Source of the DNA: Vibrio alfacsensis | GTDB taxonomy: Bacteria > Pseudomonadota > Gammaproteobacteria > Enterobacterales > Vibrionaceae | Assembly (NCBI RefSeq): GCF_003544875.1 | Contig: NZ_CP032093.1 | Coordinates: 186,001-250,000 of the forward strand | Length of the DNA stretch: 64,000 nt | Direction of reading: 5' to 3' | Shown here: positions 19,879 through 28,634 of the stretch, one piece after another | Layout of the letters: every line of letters begins with the position of its first letter | How positions within the stretch are numbered: position 1 is the stretch's first letter | Position numbers and translations under genes: made by a program | Notes under the pieces: model-generated | Told to the model about the DNA's origin: nothing | What the model saw: the letters and a program-made list of their open reading frames with translations, nothing else | The model's database searches: none

Positions 19879-21186
19879 CTAGATCAGTAGACCACCGAAT
19901 GCGAAGCCAAGAGCTACCGCTGATGCGATAGTGACAACACCAGGTACAAAGAATGGGTGGTTGAATACGTACTTACCGATACGAGTTGAGCCAGTGTCAT
20001 CCATCTCAACCGCAGCAAGTAGCGTTGGGTAAGTTGGTAGTACGAATAGCGCACTTACTGCTGCGAAAGACGCAACCGCGGTAAGTGGTGCCACGCCGAT
20101 AGCAAGTGCTGCTGGCATCAGCGCAACGGTAGTTGCACCTTGCGAGTAAAGCAGCATTGAAGCGAAGAATAGAACAAGTGCTAGCATCCATGGGTAGTCA
20201 GCAAGCAGTGCACCAGCGACTTCTTTGATGCCATCAACGTGCGCGTTAACGAACGTAGAACCTAACCATGCCACACCAAGAACACACACACACGCCGTCA
20301 TACCAGAGCGGAATGTCGCCGCTGATGGGATTTTGCCAGCATCAATTTTACAGCTCATTACGATTGCTGCCGCTGCTGCTAGCATTACCGTCATGATGGC
20401 TTCGTTACGACCAAGAGCAGGGTTCTCGATAAGACCCACAGAGCCAGAGATTGCAGCTGCGTAACATACTACGAATGCGATTGCGCCTAGGAAGATGAAT
20501 GTTGCTTTCTTCGCGGTTGGCAGGATTTCGCGTTTAGATTCTGTACTTAGCTTGATCAGGCCGTTTTCTAGACGATGTTGATATTCAGGATCGTCTTTAA
20601 GTTCGCTGCCCATGAAGTTAGCAACGAATGCACCGATCATACACGCGATGAACGTGGTTGGGATACAAACAGCAAGAAGCGTTAGGTAATCAACGCCGAA
20701 TGGGTGCAGCATTGCTGCGAACGCCACAACTGCCGCTGAGATTGGCGATGCAGTGATTGCAATTTGTGATGCGACAACCGCGATAGATAGAGGACGAGAT
20801 GGACGAACACCTTGGCCTTTTGCTACTTCTGCGATTACTGGCAGAGTCGAGAATGCCGTATGGCCCGTACCTGCTAGTAGTGTCATTAGGAATGTCACGA
20901 TAGGCGCGTAAAAAGTGATGCGTTCGGGATGTTTACGCAAAAAGTCTTCCGCAACCTGTACCATCCAATCCAAACCACCGGCTACTTGCATTGCTGCGAT
21001 AGCGGTAATTACAGACATGATGATCAGAATTACATCGACGGGGATGTAAGACTGGCTTGTCGGAACGCCTAGGATTAAAGACAACGCAATGACCCCGGCA
21101 CCACCGGCAAAACCAATGCCGATACCACCGATTCTTGCCCCCAAATAAATGAAGAGCAGAACCACGAAGAGTTCGACCATTACCAT
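19879..21186 (-). CDS. dcuA: Anaerobic C4-dicarboxylate transporter, Dcu family
   Basis: A 435-residue inner-membrane antiporter with about ten helices. The N-terminus MVMVELFVVLLFIYLGARIGGIG and the segment TFYAPIVTFLMTLLAGTGHTAFSTLPVI are hallmarks of the DcuA/DcuB family, which exchanges fumarate, malate or aspartate for succinate. It follows aspA by about 180 bases in the same direction, as in the E. coli aspA-dcuA pair, so I assign DcuA rather than DcuB by context. A terminator between the genes (21331-21350) means dcuA may also have its own promoter. With AspA making fumarate and FrdABCD using it, the window holds a fumarate-respiration set. Confidence 0.88.
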   Translation of the reverse strand: MVMVELFVVLLFIYLGARIGGIGIGFAGGAGVIALSLILGVPTSQSYIPVDVILIIMSVITAIAAMQVAGGLDWMVQVAEDFLRKHPERITFYAPIVTFLMTLLAGTGHTAFSTLPVIAEVAKGQGVRPSRPLSIAVVASQIAITASPISAAVVAFAAMLHPFGVDYLTLLAVCIPTTFIACMIGAFVANFMGSELKDDPEYQHRLENGLIKLSTESKREILPTAKKATFIFLGAIAFVVCYAAAISGSVGLIENPALGRNEAIMTVMLAAAAAIVMSCKIDAGKIPSAATFRSGMTACVCVLGVAWLGSTFVNAHVDGIKEVAGALLADYPWMLALVLFFASMLLYSQGATTVALMPAALAIGVAPLTAVASFAAVSALFVLPTYPTLLAAVEMDDTGSTRIGKYVFNHPFFVPGVVTIASAVALGFAFGGLLI

Positions 21187-21330
21187 ATTGATACCTCTTG
21201 TTAGTTTTTTATTGATCCTGATTTTGTGAACACTTGAGCTGATAATAAGTGTTTAGAAAATCAGAATCGCCGTGGCTCACGGTAATAAAAGCTTAGAAAA
21301 AGTGTGGTTAACCGTATAAAAGCCTAAAAA

Positions 21331-21350
21331 AGGGTCCCGCATGGGACCCC
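21331..21350 (-). terminator. Rho-independent terminator between aspA and dcuA
   Basis: The stem gggtccc-gcat-gggaccc is followed on the minus strand by tttttt. It lies 14 bases after the aspA stop, so aspA transcription is at least partly stopped before dcuA. Confidence 0.87.
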
Positions 21351-21363
21351 TTATTTAATGATA

Positions 21364-22815
21364 TTACTCGTAGCGTTTCGCTTTATAAGTCGGATGCATG
21401 AAGTTTTCAACCGATAAGATGTCATCTAGCTCTTCTGCAGTTAATAAACCGCGCTCTAGAACAACATCACGCACGCTCTTACCTGTTTCAGCACAGATCT
21501 TACCAACAATGTCGCCCTCATGGTGGCCGATGTATGGGTTAAGGTAAGTCACGATACCGATAGAGTTGTAAACGTAGTTTTCACAGATTTCTTTGTTTAC
21601 CGTGATGCCATCAATACATTTATCACGTAAGTTCACACACGCATTGTGTAGAAGAGAAATTGACTCAAATACACTTTGTGCGATGACAGGTTCCATCACG
21701 TTTAGCTGTAGCTGACCGCCTTCTGCTGCGAAAGAAACCGTGTTGTCGTTACCTAGAACTTTGAAGCAAACTTGGTTTACTACTTCAGGGATAACTGGGT
21801 TTACTTTAGCTGGCATGATAGAAGAGCCTGCTTGCATTTCTGGTAGGTTCAGTTCGTTTAGACCAGCACGTGGACCAGAAGAAAGAAGACGAAGGTCGTT
21901 ACAGATCTTCGATAGTTTCACCGCTAGGCGTTTTAGTGCGCCATGCGTCATTACGTAAGCACCACAGTCAGAAGTCGCTTCGATCAAATCTTCTGCAGGA
22001 ACCACTTCTAGGCCTGTTACTTCTGCTAGGTGTTTCACTGCGAGCGCTTGGTAACCTTTTGGTGCATTTAGACCAGTACCGATTGCCGTTGCGCCTAAGT
22101 TAATCTCTAGCAATAGCTTAGATGTGTAATCTAATGCACGAATTTCTTCGTTTAATGTTACTGCCCATGCATGGAACTCTTGGCCCACTGTCATAGGAAC
22201 GGCATCTTGAAGCTGAGTACGGCCCATTTTCAAGATGTCTTTGAATTCTTGTGCTTTAAGCTCGAATGCACCTTTTAGGTACTCGATCGCTTCCATCAAT
22301 TGATGAACACTGTTGTAAACCGCGATACGGAAACCCGTAGGGTAAGCACAGTTGGTTGACTGGCTCTTGTTCACATGATCGTTCGGGTTGATGAACTGGT
22401 ACTGGCCTTTTTCTTTGCCCATGAGTTCAAGTGCAACGTTCGCGATAACTTCGTTGGTGTTCATGTTTACCGAAGTACCAGCGCCACCTTGGAATACATC
22501 TGATGGGAACTGATCCATGCACTTACCTGTTTCAAGGATCAAATCACACGCTTCAAGGATGTAGTTTGCAACGTCTTTTGGAATCGCACCTAGTTCTTTG
22601 TTTGCTAATGCAGCGGCTTTCTTCGTCATCACCATGCCGCGTACAAATTCAGGGACGTCAGAAATAGTACTGCTTGAGATATTGAAGTTCTCAATCGCAC
22701 GAAGAGTATGGATGCCGTAGTATGCATCTGCAGGAACATGACGTTCACCTAATAGGTCTTCTTCAATACGAGTGGCTTGGTTTGCTGTTTTTGGAGCATC
22801 AGATAGGGTAGCCAT
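21364..22815 (-). CDS. aspA: Aspartate ammonia-lyase (aspartase)
   Basis: AspA reversibly deaminates L-aspartate to fumarate and ammonia, feeding anaerobic fumarate respiration. The protein is 483 residues. The fumarase/aspartase superfamily signature [15 protein letters not shown] is complete, as are [13 protein letters not shown] and the [12 protein letters not shown] segment. The start has aggatc a few bases upstream. Compared with the roughly 478-residue E. coli enzyme it has a slightly longer N-terminus ([20 protein letters not shown]). It is transcribed leftward toward dcuA and divergently from fxsA across a 455-base region. Confidence 0.97.
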   Translation of the reverse strand: MATLSDAPKTANQATRIEEDLLGERHVPADAYYGIHTLRAIENFNISSSTISDVPEFVRGMVMTKKAAALANKELGAIPKDVANYILEACDLILETGKCMDQFPSDVFQGGAGTSVNMNTNEVIANVALELMGKEKGQYQFINPNDHVNKSQSTNCAYPTGFRIAVYNSVHQLMEAIEYLKGAFELKAQEFKDILKMGRTQLQDAVPMTVGQEFHAWAVTLNEEIRALDYTSKLLLEINLGATAIGTGLNAPKGYQALAVKHLAEVTGLEVVPAEDLIEATSDCGAYVMTHGALKRLAVKLSKICNDLRLLSSGPRAGLNELNLPEMQAGSSIMPAKVNPVIPEVVNQVCFKVLGNDNTVSFAAEGGQLQLNVMEPVIAQSVFESISLLHNACVNLRDKCIDGITVNKEICENYVYNSIGIVTYLNPYIGHHEGDIVGKICAETGKSVRDVVLERGLLTAEELDDILSVENFMHPTYKAKRYE

Positions 22816-23083
22816 AACAGGATCCTTAGATGATAATTCTGATAATAAAGTTATTTATTAGCCATTTCTGCATTCAAGAATCCGTTCATCAGAATTTTGG
22901 CTGGAAAATCCGTCCTGACTTATGTGAAACATGATACTGCACTTAGCGCATAAAAATAGTAACTAGATCACCTTTTTCGCTTTTGATGCGTCAATATTTT
23001 GCAAAGTATGAACGAGATATGAATAACGCTTTGTGAGTAGGCGCTTTTTATCAACATGGATGCATTTTTAGAGTGCAAAAATG
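22816..23083. promoter_or_regulatory. Divergent aspA/fxsA control region
   Basis: This is the aspA-proximal part of the 455-base gap. It must contain the aspA promoter and probably the fxsA promoter. A short hairpin-like pair (cattttt / aaaaatg, 23063-23083) lies next to the structured leader that follows. I see no CRP or FNR site good enough to call. Confidence 0.4.
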
Positions 23084-23188
23084 GAAGATTCCCCTCCTAG
23101 GCTTCTTATCCACGGACATCATTTTATGCCGATGGATGAGGGATATCGAACGATATCAATATGCCATTCTTGGAGGATGGTGATCTTC
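23084..23188 (+). ncRNA. Candidate structured leader RNA upstream of fxsA (three-way junction)
   Basis: Read on the plus strand, this stretch can fold compactly. P1 pairs gaagat (23084-23089) with atcttc (23183-23188) and cctcc (23093-23097) with ggagg (23172-23176), with two more G-C pairs between. P2 is a long hairpin, 23105-23112 with 23133-23140, continuing through cgg/ccg and cat/atg to a 6-base loop. P3 is the palindrome gatatc-gaac-gatatc (23142-23157). It ends 82 bases before the fxsA start. No known riboswitch class fits from memory. The pairing was done by eye, so this is a candidate only. Confidence 0.4.
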
Positions 23189-23270
23189 AGTATGAACACG
23201 CTTTTTTACAACGATTCGTTTGAGCTTAGTGGGCGTTTGCCATTAAACTTATTGAAACAAAGGAGGGCGT

Positions 23271-23789
23271 GTGTTTCCTATCTTATTATTGGCGTTTATC
23301 TTCGTCCCGATCATCGAAATCGGCCTATTTATTCAGGTGGGAGGTTTCTTAGGGCTGTGGCCTACGATTGCTTTGGTTTTGATTACGGCATTTGTTGGCG
23401 CATCTTTGGTTCGTAGCCAAGGTATTCAGACTCTAATGTCGGTACAAAACCGCCTAGAGCAAGGTGAGCTTCCTGCTCAGCAAATCTTTGAAGGTGTCAT
23501 GCTTGCAGTGGCTGGTGTGCTGCTATTAACACCGGGCTTCATGACAGATGCGCTAGGTATGATTGTATTACTGCCAGCTCCGAGAGCTTTGATTGCTAAA
23601 TACCTCATGAGCAAGATGGTCGTAAAAACGGTTCATGGGGGTGGTTTCCAAGGTGGCTTTTCAAACCAAGGGCCATTTGAACAAGACCCGTTTCGTCGTG
23701 ACCCATCCGATTCTCAATCGGACAATGGCAACACGTTTGAAGGGGAGTATGAGCGCAAAGACGACAATGATCGTAATAAGCTCAACTAA
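23271..23789 (+). CDS. fxsA: FxsA family membrane protein
   Basis: This gene encodes 172 residues from a GTG start with a strong aaggagg site. The N-terminal part has hydrophobic segments (FPILLLAFIFVPIIEIGLFI, TIALVLITAFVGASLVRSQG) and a third around residues 75-90 ending in LLLTPGFMTDALG, the conserved FxsA signature. The C-terminal 60 residues are hydrophilic, Gly/Asp/Asn-rich and low in order. E. coli FxsA overproduction relieves F-exclusion of phage T7; its normal role is unknown. It sits beside aspA as in E. coli. Its long leader may contain a structured RNA (23084-23188). Confidence 0.92.
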   Translation: MFPILLLAFIFVPIIEIGLFIQVGGFLGLWPTIALVLITAFVGASLVRSQGIQTLMSVQNRLEQGELPAQQIFEGVMLAVAGVLLLTPGFMTDALGMIVLLPAPRALIAKYLMSKMVVKTVHGGGFQGGFSNQGPFEQDPFRRDPSDSQSDNGNTFEGEYERKDDNDRNKLN

Positions 23790-23812
23790 TATCCTTTCGG
23801 AAAATTAAATGT

Positions 23813-23838
23813 AAAAGGGCGCATCGTGCGCCCTTTTT
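23813..23838 (+). terminator. Bidirectional terminator between fxsA and trmL
   Basis: The stem aaagggcgca/tgcgcccttt with a 3-base loop is followed by ttt on the plus strand, and by ttttacattt on the minus strand. It serves fxsA and the convergent trmL. Confidence 0.88.
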
Positions 23839-23859
23839 AGTGCCTGTCATATCCTGTGC

Positions 23860-24339
23860 TTACAATGCGCCATCAAAACCCATTTGACGCCATGCCTCAA
23901 AGGCGATGATGGCGACGGCATTGGATAGATTCAAGCTGCGAGCATCAGGCATCATTGGAATACGAATACGCTGTTCCATCGGCAAGCTTTCAATGATTTC
24001 AGCAGGTAGGCCGCGAGTTTCTGGGCCGAACATCAACACATCGCCTGCTTGATACGTCGGATCCACATGGTGACCTGTCGTCTTGGTCGTACAAGCGAAT
24101 AGGCGGTAGTTGCCTTGCTTCTCTTTTTCTAGATATTCGATGAACGCTTGATAGTTCTTATGACGAGTGACGCGAGCCAAGTCGTGGTAATCCAAGCCTG
24201 CACGGCGGACTTTTTTCTCTTCAAGATCAAAACCTAGTGGCTCGATTAAGTGGAGATTCGCACCACAGTTAGCACACAGGCGAATGATGTTGCCGGTGTT
24301 CGGCGCAATTTCTGGTTCGTATAGAGCGATATCAAACAT
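23860..24339 (-). CDS. trmL: tRNA (cytidine/uridine-34 2'-O)-methyltransferase TrmL
   Basis: TrmL is a SPOUT-class enzyme that 2'-O-methylates the wobble base of tRNA-Leu isoacceptors, using SAM. The 159 residues match the family. Motifs are the start [22 protein letters not shown] with the conserved Asn-Arg region, the SAM-site segment [11 protein letters not shown], and the knot-forming [17 protein letters not shown]. It is convergent with fxsA and isolated from the cpx genes. A 30-bp tandem repeat lies just upstream of its start. Confidence 0.95.
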   Translation of the reverse strand: MFDIALYEPEIAPNTGNIIRLCANCGANLHLIEPLGFDLEEKKVRRAGLDYHDLARVTRHKNYQAFIEYLEKEKQGNYRLFACTTKTTGHHVDPTYQAGDVLMFGPETRGLPAEIIESLPMEQRIRIPMMPDARSLNLSNAVAIIAFEAWRQMGFDGAL

Positions 24340-24385
24340 GGTATTGGAATAGATTGTTCAAAAGAGGTGAGCAGTATATACCCAA

Positions 24386-24445
24386 TAGTAAGGGGATGGG
24401 TATAGATGAGGAAGTTAGTAAGGGGATGGGTATAGATGAGGAAGT
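24386..24445. repeat. 30-bp perfect tandem duplication upstream of trmL
   Basis: Two identical adjacent 30-base units, beginning tagtaaggggatgggtatag and ending atgaggaagt, lie 47-106 bases upstream of the trmL start. There is no coding frame. It looks like a recent slippage duplication. Confidence 0.9.
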
Positions 24446-24523
24446 CGAGTTCTACCGTCCCCCTCTATCTTGTAGGAGACGGTAATATCACATCACAAAA
24501 GTGGATGCTGCTCTCGGGTGGGG

Positions 24524-25927
24524 TTAGTGATTGATCTTGATCAGAGGCAGAACAAGCTGAACTTGCAACCCTCCAAGTGGGCTGCGACTAGCAACAATGG
24601 AACCGCTGTGTTGGCGAATCGCACTTTCGGTTATTGTTAGGCCAAGTCCTGTGCCTCCAGAGTGACGATCTCGTGCCGTCGATACACGGTAGAATGGACG
24701 AAATATTGCGTCGAGCTCTTCTTCTGGCACTCCCTCTCCATTGTCATCAACCGTAATGCTCAGTGCGTCGGCATTGTCTTGAATATCGATCTTCACCTCG
24801 TCTTTACCGTAGTAAATGGCGTTGCGAATGATGTTCTCTACTGCACTCATCAACAATTTAGGGTTTCCCGAGATGCTGCGATCAGGTAACGCAGAGTAGC
24901 TGAGCGTTTTACCCATTTGCTCCGCTTCAAATTGCGCATCTTTGATTATTTCTTCCCATAAGCTAGCAATAGGTTGAGTCTCACGCGTCATGTGACTGTT
25001 CACTTGCATGCGCGACAGCTCAAGCAATTCAGCAATCATCTGCTCCAAACGCTGAGCTTCTGTATCAATACGAGTTAACTCTGGGCTTTCACCTTGCTTA
25101 CGTGTGGCCAGTGCATTTGCCATGCGCAATCGAGTTAATGGTGAGCGCAACTCATGCGAAATATCTGAGAGCAAGCGTTGTTGACCAGAAATCATTTGAT
25201 TCACAGCTTCGACCATTTGGTTGAAGCTGGTTCCTGCTTGACGAAACTCGGAGGTACCTTTTTCTAGGTTTGGGTCGATAACAAACTCCCCTTTAGCAAC
25301 GCGTTGTGCCGCGGTTTCCAGTCGGCGAGCCGGTTGACTCAGTGCCCATGCTAACCACAATAATAGCGGTGTACTCACCAGCATGACCGCGAGTAGCAAT
25401 TGTAATGGGTGGTCAAACAGACGCAGTAGGATTGGTGGTGGCTCGTTCCACTTTACACCGACATACATCAGCAGATCTGAGTTGGCAATATTGATCGGCA
25501 TTGGACCGGCAATCATATAACGACCGTACAGCTTTTGTTTTGGCTGTTTTAGGTCATCAATACTGGTAACGAAGTTCTGTAACGCGCGTAGTTGAAAGTC
25601 TTTACGGTTTGACGTCGTTAATACATTACCCTCAAGGTCCGAAAAGAAGACACGAGGCCTAGGGTCGTGCTTACTACGTTTGTTTCCCTCAATACTAAAT
25701 AAGATCTTGCCGAGATTGTCTTGTTTACGAAATTTTTTCTCTATGCCATCACGTATTTCAATCATCCGTTGATAATGATCGGTAGGAATATCACGAGCTT
25801 TACGTGGGTCAAGGTGTGGCAGTGATAATACCGCCATCAAAACCAAAAACATGGTGAACCAAAAGATGGCAAAGATGCGCCCATACAAGCTGTTTATCTT
25901 CGGAAGTTTGAAGCGTGATCGTCGCAT
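24524..25927 (-). CDS. cpxA: Envelope-stress sensor histidine kinase CpxA
   Basis: CpxA senses misfolded envelope proteins and phosphorylates CpxR. The 467 residues show a first membrane helix (about 14-34), a periplasmic sensor domain to about 180, a second helix (LLLAVMLVSTPLLLWLAWAL) and a HAMP linker. HisKA follows with LLSDISHELRSPLTRLRMA (phosphorylated His in ISHELRSP), then HATPase with NIIRNAIYYG and HSGGTGLGLTI. It overlaps the cpxR stop by one base (taatg), so the two are translationally coupled in the order cpxR-cpxA. Confidence 0.96.
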   Translation of the reverse strand: MRRSRFKLPKINSLYGRIFAIFWFTMFLVLMAVLSLPHLDPRKARDIPTDHYQRMIEIRDGIEKKFRKQDNLGKILFSIEGNKRSKHDPRPRVFFSDLEGNVLTTSNRKDFQLRALQNFVTSIDDLKQPKQKLYGRYMIAGPMPINIANSDLLMYVGVKWNEPPPILLRLFDHPLQLLLAVMLVSTPLLLWLAWALSQPARRLETAAQRVAKGEFVIDPNLEKGTSEFRQAGTSFNQMVEAVNQMISGQQRLLSDISHELRSPLTRLRMANALATRKQGESPELTRIDTEAQRLEQMIAELLELSRMQVNSHMTRETQPIASLWEEIIKDAQFEAEQMGKTLSYSALPDRSISGNPKLLMSAVENIIRNAIYYGKDEVKIDIQDNADALSITVDDNGEGVPEEELDAIFRPFYRVSTARDRHSGGTGLGLTITESAIRQHSGSIVASRSPLGGLQVQLVLPLIKINH

Positions 25928-26616
25928 TAGTCTTCCTCAATCAACATGTAACCACGCCCACGGAGGGTTTTAATACGTGGTTTACCGTTATTTTGGTCTG
26001 GCAGCTTTTTGCGTAAGTTGGATACATGCATGTCGATCGCTCGGTCAAACGCGGCTAAACGCTTGCCAAGTACATCTAAGCTTAAGGCTTCTTTCGTGAG
26101 CACCTGCCCAGGGTTTTGCACAAAGTGTGTCAGCAATGCGAACTCGGTAGTTGTAAGATCGAGTAATGCTTGTTCGCAATAGGCTTCTTGCTTACCTGGG
26201 AACAGTTTGATTTCATGGTACTCAATGCAATCGCTGTTTTTCGTGCTCTTTTGGTTACTGCTGGTGCGGCGCAATATCGCTCGAATACGTGCAAGTAATT
26301 CACGGTCGCTGAACGGCTTTGGTAAGTAGTCATCAGCGCCAAGTTCTAGGCCGATCACTCGATCTATCTCTTCACCTTTCGCCGTTAGCATAAGTACAGG
26401 CGTTTCCCAGTTTTCACGTAGGCGTTTTAGGGTTTCCATTCCGTTGAGCTTCGGCATCATCACATCAAGTAAGATAAGATCGATCTCGCTGTTGATGGCT
26501 TCTAATCCCGCTTCGCCATCGTTGGCTTCACTGACATTGAATCCCTCAAAAGTCAGCACTTCCTTAAGCAGGCTAGTAAGCTCGATATCGTCATCAATTA
26601 AAAGAATGTTCGCCAT
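25927..26616 (-). CDS. cpxR: Response regulator CpxR
   Basis: CpxR is an OmpR-class regulator of the envelope stress response. I use the ATG at 26614-26616 (MANILLIDDDIELTSLL), preceded by ggtactcaa, giving 229 residues. The upstream in-frame codon adds five non-family residues. The receiver has the acidic pocket DDD and phosphoacceptor Asp in LILLDVMMPKLNG. The winged helix ends in KTLRGRGYMLIEED. It is divergent from cpxP, and a CpxR box lies between them, so the operon is probably autoregulated. Confidence 0.97.
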   Translation of the reverse strand: MANILLIDDDIELTSLLKEVLTFEGFNVSEANDGEAGLEAINSEIDLILLDVMMPKLNGMETLKRLRENWETPVLMLTAKGEEIDRVIGLELGADDYLPKPFSDRELLARIRAILRRTSSNQKSTKNSDCIEYHEIKLFPGKQEAYCEQALLDLTTTEFALLTHFVQNPGQVLTKEALSLDVLGKRLAAFDRAIDMHVSNLRKKLPDQNNGKPRIKTLRGRGYMLIEED

Positions 26617-26693
26617 TTGAGTACCTATCAATTACTTTTTCAGTCTTAATATTACATGGTAATAGCTGTTAAGAATGAGCGTAAAAATGACTC

Positions 26694-26708
26694 TTTACGA
26701 TTCTTTAC
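26694..26708. promoter_or_regulatory. CpxR-binding box in the cpxR/cpxP intergenic region
   Basis: The sequence tttac-gattc-tttac is an exact match to the CpxR consensus (GTAAA-N5-GTAAA) read on the minus strand. A further gtaaa lies at 26681-26685. The site is 78 bases from the cpxR start and 99 from cpxP, well placed to control both, as known for E. coli. Confidence 0.85.
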
Positions 26709-26806
26709 GCTCTCTATACGTTGCTTTACCGACAAGCTCGTATTCTACACTCAAGCGCTGTGAGAACAGCTCAGAAGAGTCACTAAACTGTGTAAGGAAT
26801 CAAATT

Positions 26807-27319
26807 ATGAAATCTGCAAAAAAACTTGTGCTAGCTGCGGTTGTTCTACCTCTAACTCTTGGTGCGGCGAGTGCGTTCGCATTTGGTGGTAAAGACCATC
26901 ACAAAGGTCCTAATGGTGAGTGTGGTATGGGAATGGATCGCGGCATCATGCGCCAACTTGACCTGACTGATGCACAAAAAAACCAACTAAAAGACATGCG
27001 TGAAGCGAACAAAGCAGAGATGAAAGCAAAATTTGCTGATGGTAAAGAAGCACGCATGGCTGAGCGTCAAGCGCACCATGATAAAGTTCAAGCGCTTCTA
27101 TTGGCAGACAACTTCGATGAAGCAGCAGCAAACGACCTAGCAAAAGAGATGGTAGAAAAACAAACAGATCGTCGCGTTAAAATGCTAGAGAAAAAACACC
27201 AAATGTTGAGCGTGCTAACGCCAGAGCAAAAAGCAAAATTTGTTGAGCTGCAAAAAGAGCGTCAACAAAAGTGTGGTGAGAAAATGCAAAAACGCATGCA
27301 AAAGCATCACAATAGCTAA
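26807..27319 (+). CDS. cpxP: Periplasmic Cpx repressor/chaperone CpxP
   Basis: CpxP binds the CpxA sensor domain to keep it off and delivers misfolded proteins to DegP. The start at 26807 has aaggaa upstream and gives 170 residues; the frame runs further upstream without a signal sequence. Signal peptide MKSAKKLVLAAVVLPLTLGA is cleaved near SAFA-FGG. The two LTxxQ motifs of the CpxP/Spy family are LTDAQKNQLKDMREA and LTPEQKAKFVELQ, in a mature protein that is helical and rich in Lys, His, Gln and Met. The C-terminal CGEKMQKRMQKHHNS is His/Met-rich and could bind metal. Confidence 0.94.
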   Translation: MKSAKKLVLAAVVLPLTLGAASAFAFGGKDHHKGPNGECGMGMDRGIMRQLDLTDAQKNQLKDMREANKAEMKAKFADGKEARMAERQAHHDKVQALLLADNFDEAAANDLAKEMVEKQTDRRVKMLEKKHQMLSVLTPEQKAKFVELQKERQQKCGEKMQKRMQKHHNS

Positions 27320-27340
27320 TTGCGAATTAGGTAACATAGA

Positions 27341-27366
27341 AAAGGCAACCGTGAGTTGCCTTTTTT
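27341..27366 (+). terminator. Rho-independent terminator after cpxP
   Basis: A 9-bp stem (aaaggcaac / gttgccttt) with loop cgtga and a T-run follows 21 bases after the cpxP stop. Confidence 0.9.
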
Positions 27367-27440
27367 GATTGAGTGATTTCATACTCATTACACGGCCGAC
27401 AAGGTATACTTGATAAATGGTTTGAGTTAACTCTTTGATT

Positions 27441-28349
27441 ATGAAACACGAATACGCACGCTTGGTCACGACAGCAGCTTGGACGGCAACCATTGTCGCG
27501 ACGCTTCTTCTCATAGTAAAAGTCATCACGTGGTGGGTGACGGGGTCAGTAAGCTTATTAGCCTCTCTTATCGATTCAATGTTGGATATTGCCGCTTCCG
27601 TGGTGAATCTCATCGTGGTGCGTTATGCACTACAGCCTGCAGACAAAGAACACACTTTTGGTCACGGTAAAGCGGAATCGTTAGCCGCGTTGGCACAGGC
27701 GATGTTTATCTCTGGCTCTGCTGTTTTCCTAATCCTGAATGGTATTGAGCGATTTTTCCGTCCGCACGAACTGAATTCGCCTGAACTCGGGGTTTATGTT
27801 TCTCTCTTTGCCATCGTTGTCACTTTGGGATTAGTGATGTTCCAAAAACATGTGGTACGCAAGACCGGAAGTCAGGCGATTGCGGCGGACTCCCTGCATT
27901 ATCAAACTGACTTATACATGAACGGTGCGATTATGGTGGCGCTGGGGCTGAGTTACTTTGGGGTGACACAAGCCGATGCGGTATTTGCCGTTGGGATTGG
28001 CGTTTTTATTCTGTATAGCGCGTTTAAAATGGTCAGCGAAGCAATTCAGACCTTGTTGGATAGAAAACTTCCTGATGAAGAGTTAGAGCAGATTCGCAAA
28101 GAGTGCCTAAAAGTGGATGGGGTGCTAGGGGTGCATCAACTGCGCACTCGAATGTCTGGGCCAACGCGTTTTATTCAATTGCACTTAGAATTGGATGATA
28201 ACTTGCGTTTGATTGATGCCCACCACATAGCGGATAAGGTGGAAGACAATGTGCTTTCTTTGTTCCCGGATGCAGACGTCTTAATTCATCAAGACCCACT
28301 ATCGGTCGTTTTTGGCCCAGAGAGAGAGCAAAAGGCACAAGATTGGTAG
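27441..28349 (+). CDS. fieF: Cation diffusion facilitator FieF (Fe/Zn efflux)
   Basis: FieF exports divalent metals (Fe2+, Zn2+, Cd2+) in exchange for protons at the inner membrane. From the ATG at 27441 it is 302 residues (a TTG two codons upstream is possible). The transport-site aspartates are in [12 protein letters not shown], and the second half-site His/Asp pair in [13 protein letters not shown]. Six helices are followed by the cytoplasmic metal-binding domain ([22 protein letters not shown]). Its place between cpxP and pfkA is the same as in E. coli. Confidence 0.95.
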   Translation: MKHEYARLVTTAAWTATIVATLLLIVKVITWWVTGSVSLLASLIDSMLDIAASVVNLIVVRYALQPADKEHTFGHGKAESLAALAQAMFISGSAVFLILNGIERFFRPHELNSPELGVYVSLFAIVVTLGLVMFQKHVVRKTGSQAIAADSLHYQTDLYMNGAIMVALGLSYFGVTQADAVFAVGIGVFILYSAFKMVSEAIQTLLDRKLPDEELEQIRKECLKVDGVLGVHQLRTRMSGPTRFIQLHLELDDNLRLIDAHHIADKVEDNVLSLFPDADVLIHQDPLSVVFGPEREQKAQDW

Positions 28350-28634
28350 AGGTCTAAAAATTACACGAAAGCTAGCGACAAATAAGCGTTGGTTGACTAT
28401 CTTTCCATCACTACTTATTAAGAATCGTGATCCTGATGTGAATCAACGAAGTTGCTATAAGGAACTGTAATACTCTTACATAAGTAGAAAAGTTACATAA
28501 AAAAGTGTGTTTTCATTGGTATTCCTGTAGAGGAAATGTAACATAACGCACAGTTCTGGATTATGCAGGTTGCTTGGTAACAAGGGGCCTAGAAGAAAAT
28601 TAAATAAATTGATTGCCAAAGATCGAGGGTGAGC

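Noticed and set aside
23106..23114. Single DnaA-like box ttatccacg between aspA and fxsA
   Set aside because: It has one mismatch, is isolated, and is explained as one side of the leader hairpin.
23081..23416. 111-codon plus-strand frame overlapping the fxsA start
   Set aside because: It has no ribosome site, overlaps fxsA in another frame and runs through the structured leader; no family likeness.
28492..28542. Inverted repeat gttacat ... atgtaac upstream of pfkA
   Set aside because: Only 7 bp with a long gap in AT-rich DNA; likely chance, no known regulator match.
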